DNA from: Bradyrhizobium betae
Lineage (GTDB): Bacteria > Pseudomonadota > Alphaproteobacteria > Rhizobiales > Xanthobacteraceae
Assembly: GCF_008932115.1 (NCBI RefSeq)
Contig: NZ_CP044543.1
Coordinates: 1,736,001-1,800,000 of the forward strand
Direction of reading: 5' to 3'
DNA: 64,000 nt
The translations under genes were made by a program, and so were the position numbers. The notes under the pieces were generated by a model. The model was not told the origin of the DNA and ran no database searches. It worked only from the letters and a program-made list of their open reading frames with translations. Positions 1 to 9,486 of this stretch are shown here, piece after piece. Position 1 is the stretch's first letter; each line of letters starts with the position of its first letter.

Positions 1-1993
1 TCTCGGTGACGAAGAGATCCTGCACCACGAGATGGTCGAGCATGGCGAGCGCCTGCCGCGCATGCTGAAGATCGGGATCCGACATCGCGGGGTTCTCACC
101 CTCGATATACATGCCTTTGATTTCGCCGGCATGGATCGCGTTCATGATCTCGACCACGGTCAGGCCGCGGACGGGATCGAGATCCTGGTCCCACATCTTT
201 TCAAAAGCCCCGCGCAAATCGTCGCGGCTGACCGGCTGATAATCCGGCAGGAACATCGGGATCAGGCCAGCGTCGGAGGCACCCTGCACGTTGTTCTGGC
301 CGCGCAGCGGATGCAGGCCGGTGCCTGGACGGCCGACCTGGCCGGTGATCAGCGCGAGCGCGATCAGGCAACGCGCATTGTCGGTGCCGTGAACGTGCTG
401 GCTGATGCCCATGCCCCAGAAGATGATCGACGACTTTGCACGCGCATAGATCCGCGCGACCTCGCGCAGGGTCTGCGCCGGGATGCCGCAGATCGCTTCC
501 ATCTTCTCCGGCGTGAACTCCTTGATCTTCTCCTTGAGGTCCTCGAACCCTTCGGTGTAGCCGGCGATGTACTGATCGTCGGTCAGGCCTTCGGTGATGA
601 TCGTGTTGATCATCGCATTCAGCATGGCGACGTCGGAGCCGGGCTTGAACTGCAGATGCTTGGTCGCGTGCCGCGACAGCGTCTGCCGGCGCGGATCCAT
701 CACGAACAGTTTTGCACCGTTCTGCTTGACGGCGTTCTTGATGAAGGTCGCGGCGACCGGATGGTTCACGGTCGGGTTGGCGCCGATCACGATGATGACC
801 TCGGCATCCATCGCGGCTGCGAATGGCGCCGACACCGCGCCCGAGCTCAGGCCTTCGAACAGCGCCGCCACCGACGAGGCGTGACACAGCCGGGTGCAGT
901 GATCGACATTGTTGGAGCCGAAGCCGGTGCGCACCAGCTTCTGGAACAGATAGGCCTCTTCATTGGAGCCCTTGGCCGAGCCGAAGCCGGCCAGCGCCTT
1001 CACGCCGTTCTCGTCGCGGATCTTGACGAGACCCCTGGCGGCGATGTCGAGCGCTTCCTCCCAGCTCGCTTCGCGGAAATGCGTGAAGGGATTGGCCGGA
1101 TCGACCTGGTCGTTGGAATCCTTCTTCGCATTCGGCAGCCGCACCAGCGGCTTGGTCAGCCGATGCGGATGGTGGATGTAGTCGAAGCCGAAGCGGCCCT
1201 TGACGCAAAGACGATTGTGATTGGCCGGACCGTCGCGGCCCTCCGCATAGATCACCTTCTCGTCCTTGACCTCGTAGTTGACCTGGCAGCCGACGCCGCA
1301 GAACGGGCAGAGCGAGTCGACCTTCCGGTCGGCATAGGTGACACGCGTTTGCTTCTCGTCAAGCATCACGGCCGGCATCAACGCGCCGGTCGGGCAGGCC
1401 TGCACGCATTCGCCGCAGGCAACGCAGGTGGATTCGCCCATGGGATCGTCGAAGTCGAACACGATCTTCGAGCCGTGGTTGCGATAAGCCATGCCGATGA
1501 CGTCGTTGACCTGAACCTCGCGGCAGGCGCGCACGCAGAGGCCGCACTGGATGCAGGCGTCGAGATTGACGCGCATCGCCGGATGGCTGGCGTCGGTCGC
1601 CCAGCGCTCGGCAGCTGGAAAGCGGCTCCCGGTGACGCCTGTCGTCTCGGCCCAGTGCCAGAATTTCGAGTCCGGATCGTGCGAGGTTTCCCGCGCCGGC
1701 TGGTCGGCGACGAGCAGCTCCATTACCATCTTCTGCGCCGAGACGGCGCGCGCGCTCTCGGTTTTCACCTTCATGCCGACCGACGGTGTGCGCTTGCAGG
1801 ACGCAGCCAGCACGCGCTCGCCCTCGATCTCGACCATGCAGGCGCGGCAATTGCCGTCGGGGCGATAATCGGGCGCCGGCGAATAGCACAGATGCGGGAT
1901 CTCGCGGCCCTGGCGCTTTGCGACCTGCCAGATCGTCTCGCCGGGATTGGCCTCGACCTGCTTACCGTCGAGTTCGAACGTAACCTTGGTCAT
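1..1993 (-). CDS. fdsA: NAD-dependent formate dehydrogenase, alpha (catalytic) subunit, 3' end outside window
   Basis: Catalytic subunit that oxidises formate to CO2 at a bis-MGD molybdenum or tungsten centre. About 664 residues are inside the window; the C-terminus lies beyond base 1. The N-terminus MTKVTFELDGK starts a [2Fe-2S] ferredoxin domain with Cys pattern LCYSPAPDYRPDGNCRACMV. Two 4Fe-4S motifs follow (CIQCGLCVRAC, CVACGECVQACP), then CPFCGVGCQV of the molybdopterin domain. The metal ligand is Cys in TRLCHASSV, so this is not a selenoenzyme. The ATG overlaps the beta-subunit stop as ATGA, which fixes the start and implies translational coupling. Order beta-then-alpha and the fused beta subunit resemble the tungsten-containing FDH1 of Methylorubrum; which metal is used here is inference. 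Confidence 0.95.
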   Translation of the reverse strand, partial: MTKVTFELDGKQVEANPGETIWQVAKRQGREIPHLCYSPAPDYRPDGNCRACMVEIEGERVLAASCKRTPSVGMKVKTESARAVSAQKMVMELLVADQPARETSHDPDSKFWHWAETTGVTGSRFPAAERWATDASHPAMRVNLDACIQCGLCVRACREVQVNDVIGMAYRNHGSKIVFDFDDPMGESTCVACGECVQACPTGALMPAVMLDEKQTRVTYADRKVDSLCPFCGVGCQVNYEVKDEKVIYAEGRDGPANHNRLCVKGRFGFDYIHHPHRLTKPLVRLPNAKKDSNDQVDPANPFTHFREASWEEALDIAARGLVKIRDENGVKALAGFGSAKGSNEEAYLFQKLVRTGFGSNNVDHCTRLCHASSVAALFEGLSSGAVSAPFAAAMDAEVIIVIGANPTVNHPVAATFIKNAVKQNGAKLFVMDPRRQTLSRHATKHLQFKPGSDVAMLNAMINTIITEGLTDDQYIAGYTEGFEDLKEKIKEFTPEKMEAICGIPAQTLREVARIYARAKSSIIFWGMGISQHVHGTDNARCLIALALITGQVGRPGTGLHPLRGQNNVQGASDAGLIPMFLPDYQPVSRDDLRGAFEKMWDQDLDPVRGLTVVEIMNAIHAGEIKGMYIEGENPAMSDPDLQHARQALAMLDHLVVQDLFVTE

Positions 1994-3699
1994 TCGGCCG
2001 CTTCCTTGAACTCGTCAGGGAAATATTTGATCACGGTGGCCAGCGGATTTGATGCCGCCTGTCCAAGCCCGCAGATCGAGGCGTCGCGCATCGCCTGGCT
2101 CAATTCTTCCAGAAGTGCGCGGTTCCAGACCGGCTTCTGCATCAGCAGCGCCGCCTTCTGGGTTCCGACGCGGCACGGCGTACACTGACCGCAGCTCTCG
2201 TCCTCGAAGAACTTCATCAGGTTGAGCGCCGCCGCGCGCACGCTGTCCTTCTGCGACAGGATCACGACCGCCGCGGAACCGATGAAGCAGCCGTATTTCT
2301 CCAGCGTACCGAAATCGAGCGGGATGTCGTCCATCGACGCCGGCAGAATGCCGCCTGACGCGCCGCCCGGCAGGTAGGCGTAGAATTGGTGACCGTCGGC
2401 CATGCCATCGCAATATTCGTCGATCAGCTCGCGCACCGTGATGCCGGCGGGTGCCAGCTTCACCCCGGGAGTCTTCACGCGCCCCGACACCGAGAAGCTG
2501 CGCAGGCCGCGGCGTTCGTGACGACCGTGGCTGTTCCACCAGTCGGCGCCCTTCTCGACGATGTCGCGCACCCACCACAGCGTTTCGATGTTGTTGATCA
2601 GCGTCGGCAGACCGAACAGGCCGGACTGGAAAGGATAAGGCGGCTTGTGCCTCGGCAGACCGCGCTTGCCCTCGATGCTTTCGAGCAGCGAGGATTCCTC
2701 GCCGCAGATATAGGCTCCGGCGCCGCGGCGCATATGCAGCGTCGGTCCGCCCGCGGGCAGTTTTGCGATCTCTCGCTCGAGGATCGCGCGCGCCGCCGGA
2801 TATTCGTCGCGGATGTAGATGTAGACGTCGGACGCCTCCACGATATGCGCGCCGATCAGGGTGCCTTCGAGGAAACGGTGCGGGTCGCGATTGAGGTAGA
2901 GGCGGTCCTTGAAGGTGCCCGGTTCGCCCTCGTCGCCGTTGACCGCCATGAGTCGCGGACCGGGCTCGCCGAGCACCGCGCGCCATTTGCGCCCCGTCGG
3001 AAAGCCTGCGCCGCCGAGACCGCGCAGGCTGGAATCCTCGAGAGGCTTGAGAATCTCGTCCCGGGTGATCTGCCCCGAGCGCAGCCGCGCCAGCAGCTTG
3101 TATCCGCCGTCCTTCACATAGGCGTCGTAGCCGACATAGGCGGGGAGATGGGCATGGACGTCGCCGCGCTCTGCCGTGGCCAGCACTTCGGCGGCCGTCG
3201 CCTGATGCACGAAATGGTGGCCGACCTCCGCGACCGGGGCGGCGTCGCATAGTCCGACACAGGGCGCGCGCACCACGCGAATGCCGGGACCGGCACTGCT
3301 CTGCAAATCCTGCAGCAGTTGCTCGCCGCCCAGCATCGCACAAGTGAGGGAATCGCACACACGGACGGTCAAGGGCGGGATGCTTGGCTCGCCTTCCTTC
3401 ACCACATCGAAATGCGCGTAGAACGTCGCGGTCTCGAACACCTCGGCAAACGCAAGCTTCATCTCGTCGGCGAGCGCGGCGAGATGCGCGGCCGAGATCT
3501 GGTGATACTTGTCCTGGATCAGGTGCAGATATTCGATCAGCAGGTCGCGCCGCCGCGGTCTGTCGCCGAGCAACTGCTCGATCTCGTGCGCGGCGGTCGG
3601 ATCGACCTGCCGCCCCTTGGGCGTGGCCTTGGCGCGCCGACGCCCTTCGCCCGGATGTTCGAATTCCCTGACCTTGTGAACGTCGTCGTTGCTGCTCAT
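1990..3699 (-). CDS. fdsB: NAD-dependent formate dehydrogenase, beta subunit (NuoE-NuoF fusion)
   Basis: Diaphorase subunit that passes electrons from the alpha subunit through FMN to NAD+; 569 aa. Residues about 40-180 form a NuoE/FdsG-like thioredoxin fold with [2Fe-2S] ligands C115, C120, C147 and C151. The rest is NuoF-like: FMN loop GLGGAGFPTGRKW, NADH-binding GDEGEPGTFKDR, and 4Fe-4S motif ESCGQCTPCR near the C-terminus. The gamma and beta subunits that are separate in Rhodobacter-type FdsGBA are therefore one polypeptide here, as in Methylorubrum FDH1. First gene of the operon, with about 240 bp of untranscribed or promoter sequence upstream that includes the short palindrome cccgatcatcggg at 3774-3786. 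Confidence 0.95.
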   Translation of the reverse strand: MSSNDDVHKVREFEHPGEGRRRAKATPKGRQVDPTAAHEIEQLLGDRPRRRDLLIEYLHLIQDKYHQISAAHLAALADEMKLAFAEVFETATFYAHFDVVKEGEPSIPPLTVRVCDSLTCAMLGGEQLLQDLQSSAGPGIRVVRAPCVGLCDAAPVAEVGHHFVHQATAAEVLATAERGDVHAHLPAYVGYDAYVKDGGYKLLARLRSGQITRDEILKPLEDSSLRGLGGAGFPTGRKWRAVLGEPGPRLMAVNGDEGEPGTFKDRLYLNRDPHRFLEGTLIGAHIVEASDVYIYIRDEYPAARAILEREIAKLPAGGPTLHMRRGAGAYICGEESSLLESIEGKRGLPRHKPPYPFQSGLFGLPTLINNIETLWWVRDIVEKGADWWNSHGRHERRGLRSFSVSGRVKTPGVKLAPAGITVRELIDEYCDGMADGHQFYAYLPGGASGGILPASMDDIPLDFGTLEKYGCFIGSAAVVILSQKDSVRAAALNLMKFFEDESCGQCTPCRVGTQKAALLMQKPVWNRALLEELSQAMRDASICGLGQAASNPLATVIKYFPDEFKEAAE

Positions 3700-3943
3700 G
3701 GAAACGTCGCGTTCTCCTCAAAACCGATGCAGTCCAGCTGAACCACCATCATCTTACGGGGCGTACTTCCAAGCCCGATCATCGGGAACAGCATTGCCTT
3801 CGTCCCTCAGATCAACTCTCGATCGACGCGACTCTAGTCTCTGGTATGCCAGATGCAAGAAAATTTAGAACGTCTCTATCGTGATTTAGGGGCAGGCAGC
3901 CGCACCACCATGCCCCTTCACGCAAAACAAACGGAACCCGATC

Positions 3944-4219
3944 TCAGGTCTTGCCCATGCACTCTTCGATGTAGAACCAGCGGTCGTCGCCGGCGAGGCC
4001 TTTGGACTTCACGTCGGCGCGGCAGGCTTTCAGCTTCGGCTTGTTGGCCGACCACTTCGCCTTCATGTCCTTCAGCTTCTGCATCGTCAGCTTCATCTTG
4101 CCCGGCTTGGCGTCGGTCGTCGCCGCGGGTGCCGTCGGTGTTGCCGCGGTTTGCGCGGAGGCGGCATGAAGGCCAGCCACGAGCAGCACGGCAGCAAGGC
4201 AAATTCGGGTGCGAACCAT
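3944..4219 (-). CDS. PsiF-like small periplasmic protein
   Basis: 91-aa protein with a clear signal peptide (MVRTRICLAAVLLVAG...ASAQ), an Ala/Thr/Pro linker and a Lys-rich domain ending in KACRADVKSKGLAGDDRWF...CM. This spacing of two Cys around KGL.GD.R matches the PsiF repeat family (phosphate-starvation-inducible in E. coli, function unknown). The start at 4219 was chosen because GAGGGGGATCTC lies directly upstream and it begins the signal peptide. It sits between formate dehydrogenase and the formate/oxalate carrier, but no functional link can be read from the sequence. Confidence 0.7.
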   Translation of the reverse strand: MVRTRICLAAVLLVAGLHAASAQTAATPTAPAATTDAKPGKMKLTMQKLKDMKAKWSANKPKLKACRADVKSKGLAGDDRWFYIEECMGKT

Positions 4220-4310
4220 GAGATCCCCCTCAATCCAATCTTGATCAATTTTGAAAGACGAACGCCGCGGGACGCTGGTCATCACCATCCCGCGGCAATG
4301 TGGACTGCAG

Positions 4311-5965
4311 TCAGAATATCTTGACCGCGCTCTCCAGAGTCTTCCAGACACCCCACAACAGCGGAATGCCGACGAAGGCCCAGAACAACGCCGCCCTCGC
4401 GTCGAGCCCGCCAAACCCGATGCCGTAGGAGCCGTGCGGCCCCGCGGCGGCGGCGCTAGCGCTGGCCGCCTGCAGTTTGGCGACATCGGCCTCCGTCATG
4501 TGCCACTTCGGATCGACCGGCTTGATCAGATAGTTGCAGATCAGGCCCGCGATCAGCATCGCGCACAGGATGTACATGGTGGTGTTGTAGAGCTGGTCAC
4601 GCGGCACGCCGGCCGCGAGCTGGAACTCGCGGATGTAGTTCACCACGACGGGGCCGATGATGCCCGCGGTGGACCATGCCGTCAGCAGCCTCCCGTGGAT
4701 GGCGCCGACGAACTGGGTGCCGAACATGTCGGCAAGATAGGCCGGCACCGTGGAGAAGCCGCCGCCATACATCGACAGGATGATGCCGAAGCCTAGCACG
4801 AACAGGAGCTTCGATCCCATCGCCGCAAAGGTCGGCGCCAGCGCATAGAGCACGATGCCGAGGATGAAGAAGGTGTAGTAGGTGTTCTTGCGCCCGATCT
4901 TGTCCGACAGCGAGGCCCAGAAGAAGCGGCCGCCGATATTGAACAGCGACAGCAATCCGGCGAAGCCCGCGGCGATCGCGGCGATCTGCGCCTTCTGCCC
5001 GGCGTCGAGCGCGTTGAAGCCAACGTCCGGAAGTCCGATCAGCTTGCCGGCGAAAATCTCCTGCAGCATCGGCGAGGCCATGCCGATCACGCCGATACCC
5101 GCCGACACATTCAGGCAGAGCACCCACCAGATCAGCCAGAACTGCGGCGTCTTGTGCGCGTCGTTGAGATGGACGTTGTTCTTCGAGATCATCGCGTTGG
5201 CTCTGGACGGCGGGGTCCAGCCCTCGGGCTGCCAGCCGGGCGGCGGCAAGCGATAACGGAACGCGCCGATCATCATGAACACGAAGTAGATGACGCCCAT
5301 CGTGACGAAGGTCTCCCAGACGCCGACGGAGGTCGGGGTCTTGAAGTAGTTCATCAGCAGGTTCGCCAGCGGCGCGCCGATCATGGCGCCACCGCCGAAG
5401 CCCATGATGGCCATGCCGGTCGCCATGCCGCGGCGGTCCGGGAACCATTTCACCAGCGTCGACACCGGCGAGATGTAGCCGAGGCCGAGACCGATGCCGC
5501 CGATCACGCCCGAGCCCAGCCACAACAGCCAGAGCTGATGAGTGTAGACCCCGATCGCCCCGAGGAAGAGGCCACCGCACCAGCACAGCGCCGAGACGAA
5601 GCCGGCCTTGCGCGGGCCGACGCGCTCCAGCCAGCCCCCCAGACCGCAGCCGCGATACCGAGCAGCACGAAGAACAGCGTGTACATCCATCCCATGCTGG
5701 CGACCTTCCAGTCGCAGCTGGTCGTGAACAGTTCCTGGAATAGCGAAATCTCCCCGCAGGCCTTCGGCGCGGTCAGACCGATCGCGCGCGACAGCGGCAG
5801 CCAGAACACCGAGAAGCCGTAGGCCATGCCGATGCAGAGATGGATGCACAACGCCGCCGGCGGCACCAGCCAGCGATTGAAGCCGGCGGTCGCGATCGTC
5901 CGCTCGCGATCAAGGAAACCCGCGCCGGCGCCTGAAAGTGTTCCAGCGCTCTCAAGTGTAGCCAT
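4311..5965 (-). pseudogene. Oxalate/formate antiporter-family MFS transporter, frameshifted
   Basis: Twelve-helix MFS carrier of the OFA (OxlT-like) family, expected to exchange carboxylates such as oxalate and formate across the inner membrane. Translation starts at 5965 (GGAGGAATGC before ATG; MATLESAGT) and reads well to LLGIAAAVWG. The frame is then lost at a run of six C on the plus strand (5635-5640) and continues in another frame as GGWLERVGPRKAG to IF at 4311. Adding one base gives VWGGWLERVGPRKAG, the usual MFS loop 2-3 motif. Both halves are otherwise intact, so this is a sequencing error, a recent mutation or slippage. It lies between formate dehydrogenase and the cofactor genes, which suits formate supply or efflux. 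Confidence 0.8.
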
Positions 5966-6282
5966 GCATTCCTCCCCTGCAGCCGCCCTTCTGGGCAGCT
6001 TGCCGCTACTATCCTGATCCTCAGCCCGTTGCCGTGCAGCCGTTGTCCCTGCTGCTCCGCACAATCACCCGACGCACGCCAGGATCGACACGCGCGTTCG
6101 AAACGTTAACCCCTCGAGCGGGGCTCTATGCCCGATACGACGTGCAGGCTTCATGCGTGGCCCGTTGTTCCGCGTATCGCAGACAACACACAACCTCCGC
6201 GCCGGCACGGAGAAAGTCAATCTGGGCAGAAGCTGTAATCGATGTCGATAGACAAATGGTTGGTATCAGCGAGGTAACGCGC
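5966..6282. other. Intergenic region upstream of the MFS carrier
   Basis: About 317 bases between the carrier start and the end of the TusA-like gene. No convincing gene is seen. It should hold the promoter of the carrier; no recognisable operator, riboswitch or terminator could be assigned. Confidence 0.4.
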
Positions 6283-6546
6283 TCACGGATGCAGCGCACC
6301 ATCGGCGCGCTCTATCGAGTCATTCGCTTTTTCTATCAGGAACACGATGCGCGCGTCGTTGCGCTCGGTGATCTCCACCGTGTCACCCGTCTCCCTGATC
6401 AGGTTCGGGATGTCGATCACCGACAAGGGATCAGTGCAGTGCACTTCCAGTTGGTCGCCGGGGTGCAATGGTTTCAGCGCCTTGCGCGTCTTCAAGGCCG
6501 GAAGCGGGCACTTGAGCCCGGTGAGATCGAGTGTTGTCCTGGTCAT
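6283..6546 (-). CDS. TusA-family sulfur-carrier protein
   Basis: 87-aa protein of the TusA/SirA fold. It carries the family signature LKCPLPALKTRKAL, with the sulfur-carrying Cys at about residue 13 in a CPxP motif, and ends IEKANDSIERADGALHP. The start MTRTTLDLTG was chosen because it gives the usual family length; the longer reading adds 21 atypical residues. TusA-like proteins move persulfide sulfur, and formate dehydrogenases need a sulfurated bis-MGD cofactor. A place next to moeA, mobB and fdhD therefore suggests it feeds that pathway (inference). Confidence 0.85.
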   Translation of the reverse strand: MTRTTLDLTGLKCPLPALKTRKALKPLHPGDQLEVHCTDPLSVIDIPNLIRETGDTVEITERNDARIVFLIEKANDSIERADGALHP

Positions 6547-6592
6547 GGGCGCAACATGGCGGGCTGGGTCGATGGCGTCAACGCAACGGGTT

Positions 6593-7849
6593 TCAGAGCA
6601 GGTCCGCATAGGACAAGAAACCTACACTCTGTCCGGGCTCGACGCGCGTGATGTTTTCGCCGAGTTCGACAAGGCCATCGGTCTCGACCAGTGACGACAG
6701 AAGCCCGGCGCCTTCACGCGGGAACTTGACTGCCTCCAGGGCGCCGTCCTCTCCACGTCGCAAAGTGGCGCGAACATATTCGCGACGGCCGATCTTTTTG
6801 CCGTAGGCGAAAGCCGCGCGGATCGGGATCGGCAACAGCGGCTCGGGCAGACCACCCGCAAGCGCCAGCACGGTCGGTCGCACCACGTGAACGAAGGTGA
6901 CAAAGCTCGCGACGGGATTGCCTGGCAGGCCGATCAGCGGCGTGCCACCGATGATGCCCATCGCCACGGGGCGGCCGGGCTTGATCGCCATCCGCCACAG
7001 CACCAGCGATCCGATGCTCTCCACCGCCGCCTTGACGTGGTCCTCCTCACCGGTCGAGACGCCGCCGGTGGTGAGGATCAGGTCATGATGACCGGAAACC
7101 TGCTTCAAGCCGTTCGCAAGCGAAGCCCTCTCGTCGCGCAAAATGCCGAGATCGCTGACCTCGCAGCCGAGCCGGCGCAGCATCGCCAGCAGCATGAAGC
7201 GGTTGGAATCGAACAGTTGCGAGGCGGCGCGCGGCTCGCCGGGCGACGCCAGTTCGTCGCCGGTCGAAAACACCGCAACGCGGATGCGCCTGACGACGTC
7301 GAGCCTGGTCAGGCCGAACGCCGCCGCGAGCGCAACATGCTGCGGCCGCAGCCGCTGGCCGGCGCGCAGCGCTATGTGTCCTTCCGGAATGTCCTCTCCG
7401 GCAGGACGGACATTGGCGCCCCGCTTCAGCCCAGCCGGCAGCACGATCCTGCCGGCATCATCGATACGGACATCCTCCTGCATGAAGACAGTTTCGGCCT
7501 CCGGAGGCATCGGAGCGCCCGTGAAGATGCGCGCGGTATAACCGGCCTTGATCGGCGCTTGCGCAGAGCCGCCGGCCTGGATGCGACCGTCGAGCGGAAG
7601 TGCCCGCTCCTCTGCTTGCGGAAGGTCAGCGTTACGCACGGCATAGCCGTCGACAGCGGAGTTGGTGAAGGGCGGCAGCGGCAGCGGCGCCGCAATATCG
7701 CGCGCCAGCACGCGCCCGTCGGCATCGAGAAGCGCCACGGTCTCGATATCGGCGATCGCATTGACGCGCGCCGCGATCAGGCCAACGGCCTCGTCGACCG
7801 ACATCATCGGTCCGCCGAAGGCAAAGCAATCGTCCGACAGTTGCGCCAT
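6593..7849 (-). CDS. moeA: Molybdopterin molybdenumtransferase MoeA
   Basis: 418-aa enzyme that inserts molybdate (or tungstate) into adenylated molybdopterin to give Moco. Family landmarks are visible in order: PFTNSAVDGYAV near residue 60, FSTGDEL, the MPT-binding TTGGVSTGEEDHVK, and LIGLPGNPVASFVTF. Length is normal for MoeA. It is 9 bp downstream of mobB and probably cotranscribed with it. It is the most canonical of the three MoeA-like proteins in this locus. Confidence 0.93.
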   Translation of the reverse strand: MAQLSDDCFAFGGPMMSVDEAVGLIAARVNAIADIETVALLDADGRVLARDIAAPLPLPPFTNSAVDGYAVRNADLPQAEERALPLDGRIQAGGSAQAPIKAGYTARIFTGAPMPPEAETVFMQEDVRIDDAGRIVLPAGLKRGANVRPAGEDIPEGHIALRAGQRLRPQHVALAAAFGLTRLDVVRRIRVAVFSTGDELASPGEPRAASQLFDSNRFMLLAMLRRLGCEVSDLGILRDERASLANGLKQVSGHHDLILTTGGVSTGEEDHVKAAVESIGSLVLWRMAIKPGRPVAMGIIGGTPLIGLPGNPVASFVTFVHVVRPTVLALAGGLPEPLLPIPIRAAFAYGKKIGRREYVRATLRRGEDGALEAVKFPREGAGLLSSLVETDGLVELGENITRVEPGQSVGFLSYADLL

Positions 7850-7858
7850 GGTGCCTCG

Positions 7859-8386
7859 TCAGCGCAGTGCGTCGCTTTTCGCGACCGCTTCCTCGACCGG
7901 CATGGCCGCGCGCAGCAGCAGCGCCGCGGCAGCCTCGATGTCATCGAGATGGACCGTCGGCAGCCGCGTTGCAATGGCGGTGTCGGTCGCGATCCCGACA
8001 ATCCCGGGATCGTCGGGAAACAGCAGCGGCTTGTCATTGTCGGCGCGATGCACCTCGATCTTGCGATGCGGCTCGCGCTTGAAACCTTCGACCACGACGA
8101 GGTCAACGGCGGACAGCTTGCTCAGGAGTTCCGGCAGCCGCGGCTCCGCCGCTCCGCGCAATTCGTGCATCAGCGCCCAGCGGTTTGACGAAGCGACCAG
8201 CACCTCAGCCGCGCCGGCCTCGCGATGGCGCCAGGAATCCTTGCCGGGCACGTCGACGTCGAACTGGTGATGCGCATGCTTTATGACGGAGACGCGCAAG
8301 CCTTGCGCCTTGAAATGCGGGATCAGCCGCGTCAACAGCGTGGTCTTGCCCGCACCGCTCCAGCCCGCAAGGCCGATGACTTTCAT
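7859..8386 (-). CDS. mobB: Molybdopterin-guanine dinucleotide biosynthesis adaptor MobB
   Basis: 175-aa GTP-binding P-loop protein that assists MobA in making MGD cofactor. The N-terminus carries the Walker A motif GWSGAGKTTLL at about residues 8-18, followed by VSVIKHAHHQFDVDVPGKDSWRHR-type family sequence and VVVEGFKREPHRKIEVHR. First gene of a mobB-moeA unit; its upstream region contains the palindromic repeat at 8442-8522 shared with divergent fdhD. Confidence 0.93.
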   Translation of the reverse strand: MKVIGLAGWSGAGKTTLLTRLIPHFKAQGLRVSVIKHAHHQFDVDVPGKDSWRHREAGAAEVLVASSNRWALMHELRGAAEPRLPELLSKLSAVDLVVVEGFKREPHRKIEVHRADNDKPLLFPDDPGIVGIATDTAIATRLPTVHLDDIEAAAALLLRAAMPVEEAVAKSDALR

Positions 8387-8441
8387 GACCGTTCGATCTC
8401 CGCCAACGGCTCGCGCGCCGATGGAACCTCCGGCCTCTCCC

Positions 8442-8522
8442 CGTCATTGCGAGCGCAGCGAAGCAATCCAGACTGCCAGCGCGGATATAATTCTGGATTG
8501 CTTCGCTGCGCTCGCAATGACG
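8442..8522. repeat. REP-like element, perfect 31-bp inverted repeat
   Basis: Two perfect 31-bp arms (8442-8472 starting cgtcattgcgagcgcagcg, and 8492-8522) separated by 19 bases. The type cattgcgagcg...agcaatcc is a dispersed intergenic palindrome familiar from Bradyrhizobium genomes. It sits between divergent mobB and fdhD, where it could form a long hairpin in either transcript. Confidence 0.85.
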
Positions 8523-8595
8523 AACCGAGGCATTTCACCCATTCCCCGCCATGCTTATATCGGCTTGACCCGAATGTCATGCTAACGTCGCGGCC

Positions 8596-9486
8596 ATGAT
8601 GAAGATCGACAAAGCCCCGGTGCCCCTGATCCTCCCGAATCCTGACGACCCGCGCTTGACCCAGAGCGTGACCGGGACCGACCAGTCCGGCGCCAGGGTC
8701 GAGATCAAGGTGCCGATGGAGCGGCCGCTGACGCTTTACCTGAATGCCCAGGAGATCGTCACCATGATGACGATCGGCGACTATCCCGAATATCTGGCGC
8801 TCGGCTATCTGCTGAACCAGAACATGCTGAAATATAATGACGCGGTCACCGAGGTCGAATACGACGACGATCTCCAGGTGGTCGTGGTGCGCACCGAGCA
8901 CCACACCAATTTCGAAGCCAAGCTGAAGAAGCGCACCCAGACCTCGGGCTGCGCGCAGGGCACCGCCTTCGGCGACCTGCTCGAAGCGGTGGAGAGCGTC
9001 GCGCTGCCGAAGTCAGAGCTGCGCACCTCCTGGCTCTACCAGATGACGCAGACCATCAACACAATGCCCTCGCTCTATCTGGAGGCCGGCGCGATCCATG
9101 GCTGCGTTCTGTGCAAGGAGGGCGAGCCGCTTTGCTACACCGAGGATGTGGGCCGCCACAACGCGGTCGACAAAATCGCGGGCTGGATGTACCGCCACGG
9201 CGTCGATCCCAGCGACAAGATCCTCTACACCACGGGGCGCCTCACCTCCGAGATGGTGATCAAGACGGTGCGCATGGGCATTCCGATCCTGGTCTCGCGC
9301 TCCGGCTTCACCGCCTGGGGCGTCGATCTGGCGCGGCAAGTCGGTCTGACATTGGTCGGCCGCGCGCGCGGCAAGCGCTTCATCGCGCTCGCGGGCGAAG
9401 AACGCATCGTCTACGACCAGAACCTCGCCTACGTCGAGGAAGAGTCGGCGAAGCACAAGCGTAAGGGTGAAGGTGGTGACGACTAG
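8596..9486 (+). CDS. fdhD: Formate dehydrogenase accessory sulfurtransferase FdhD
   Basis: 296-aa protein of the FdhD family, which delivers sulfur from a cysteine desulfurase to the bis-MGD cofactor of formate dehydrogenase. Family landmarks: [38 protein letters not shown] and [13 protein letters not shown]. The loop that in E. coli FdhD carries the CxxC pair reads SGCAQGTAF here, with only one Cys (C119). A CVLC pair occurs later at C170 and C173, just before the EDVGRHN motif. The start is the first of two adjacent ATGs. It overlaps mobA by 20 bp, so the two are cotranscribed. Confidence 0.92.
   Translation: MMKIDKAPVPLILPNPDDPRLTQSVTGTDQSGARVEIKVPMERPLTLYLNAQEIVTMMTIGDYPEYLALGYLLNQNMLKYNDAVTEVEYDDDLQVVVVRTEHHTNFEAKLKKRTQTSGCAQGTAFGDLLEAVESVALPKSELRTSWLYQMTQTINTMPSLYLEAGAIHGCVLCKEGEPLCYTEDVGRHNAVDKIAGWMYRHGVDPSDKILYTTGRLTSEMVIKTVRMGIPILVSRSGFTAWGVDLARQVGLTLVGRARGKRFIALAGEERIVYDQNLAYVEEESAKHKRKGEGGDD

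Noticed and set aside
1..1993. Selenocysteine in formate dehydrogenase
   Set aside because: The metal-ligand position is a normal Cys codon, with no in-frame TGA.
32..2188. Long plus-strand open frame over the formate dehydrogenase genes
   Set aside because: It is a His/Asp/Arg-rich shadow of the high-GC minus-strand genes and shows no family motif.
8442..8522. CRISPR-like repeat
   Set aside because: Only one inverted pair and no regularly spaced direct repeats; it is a palindromic element. No CRISPR array was seen anywhere in the window.
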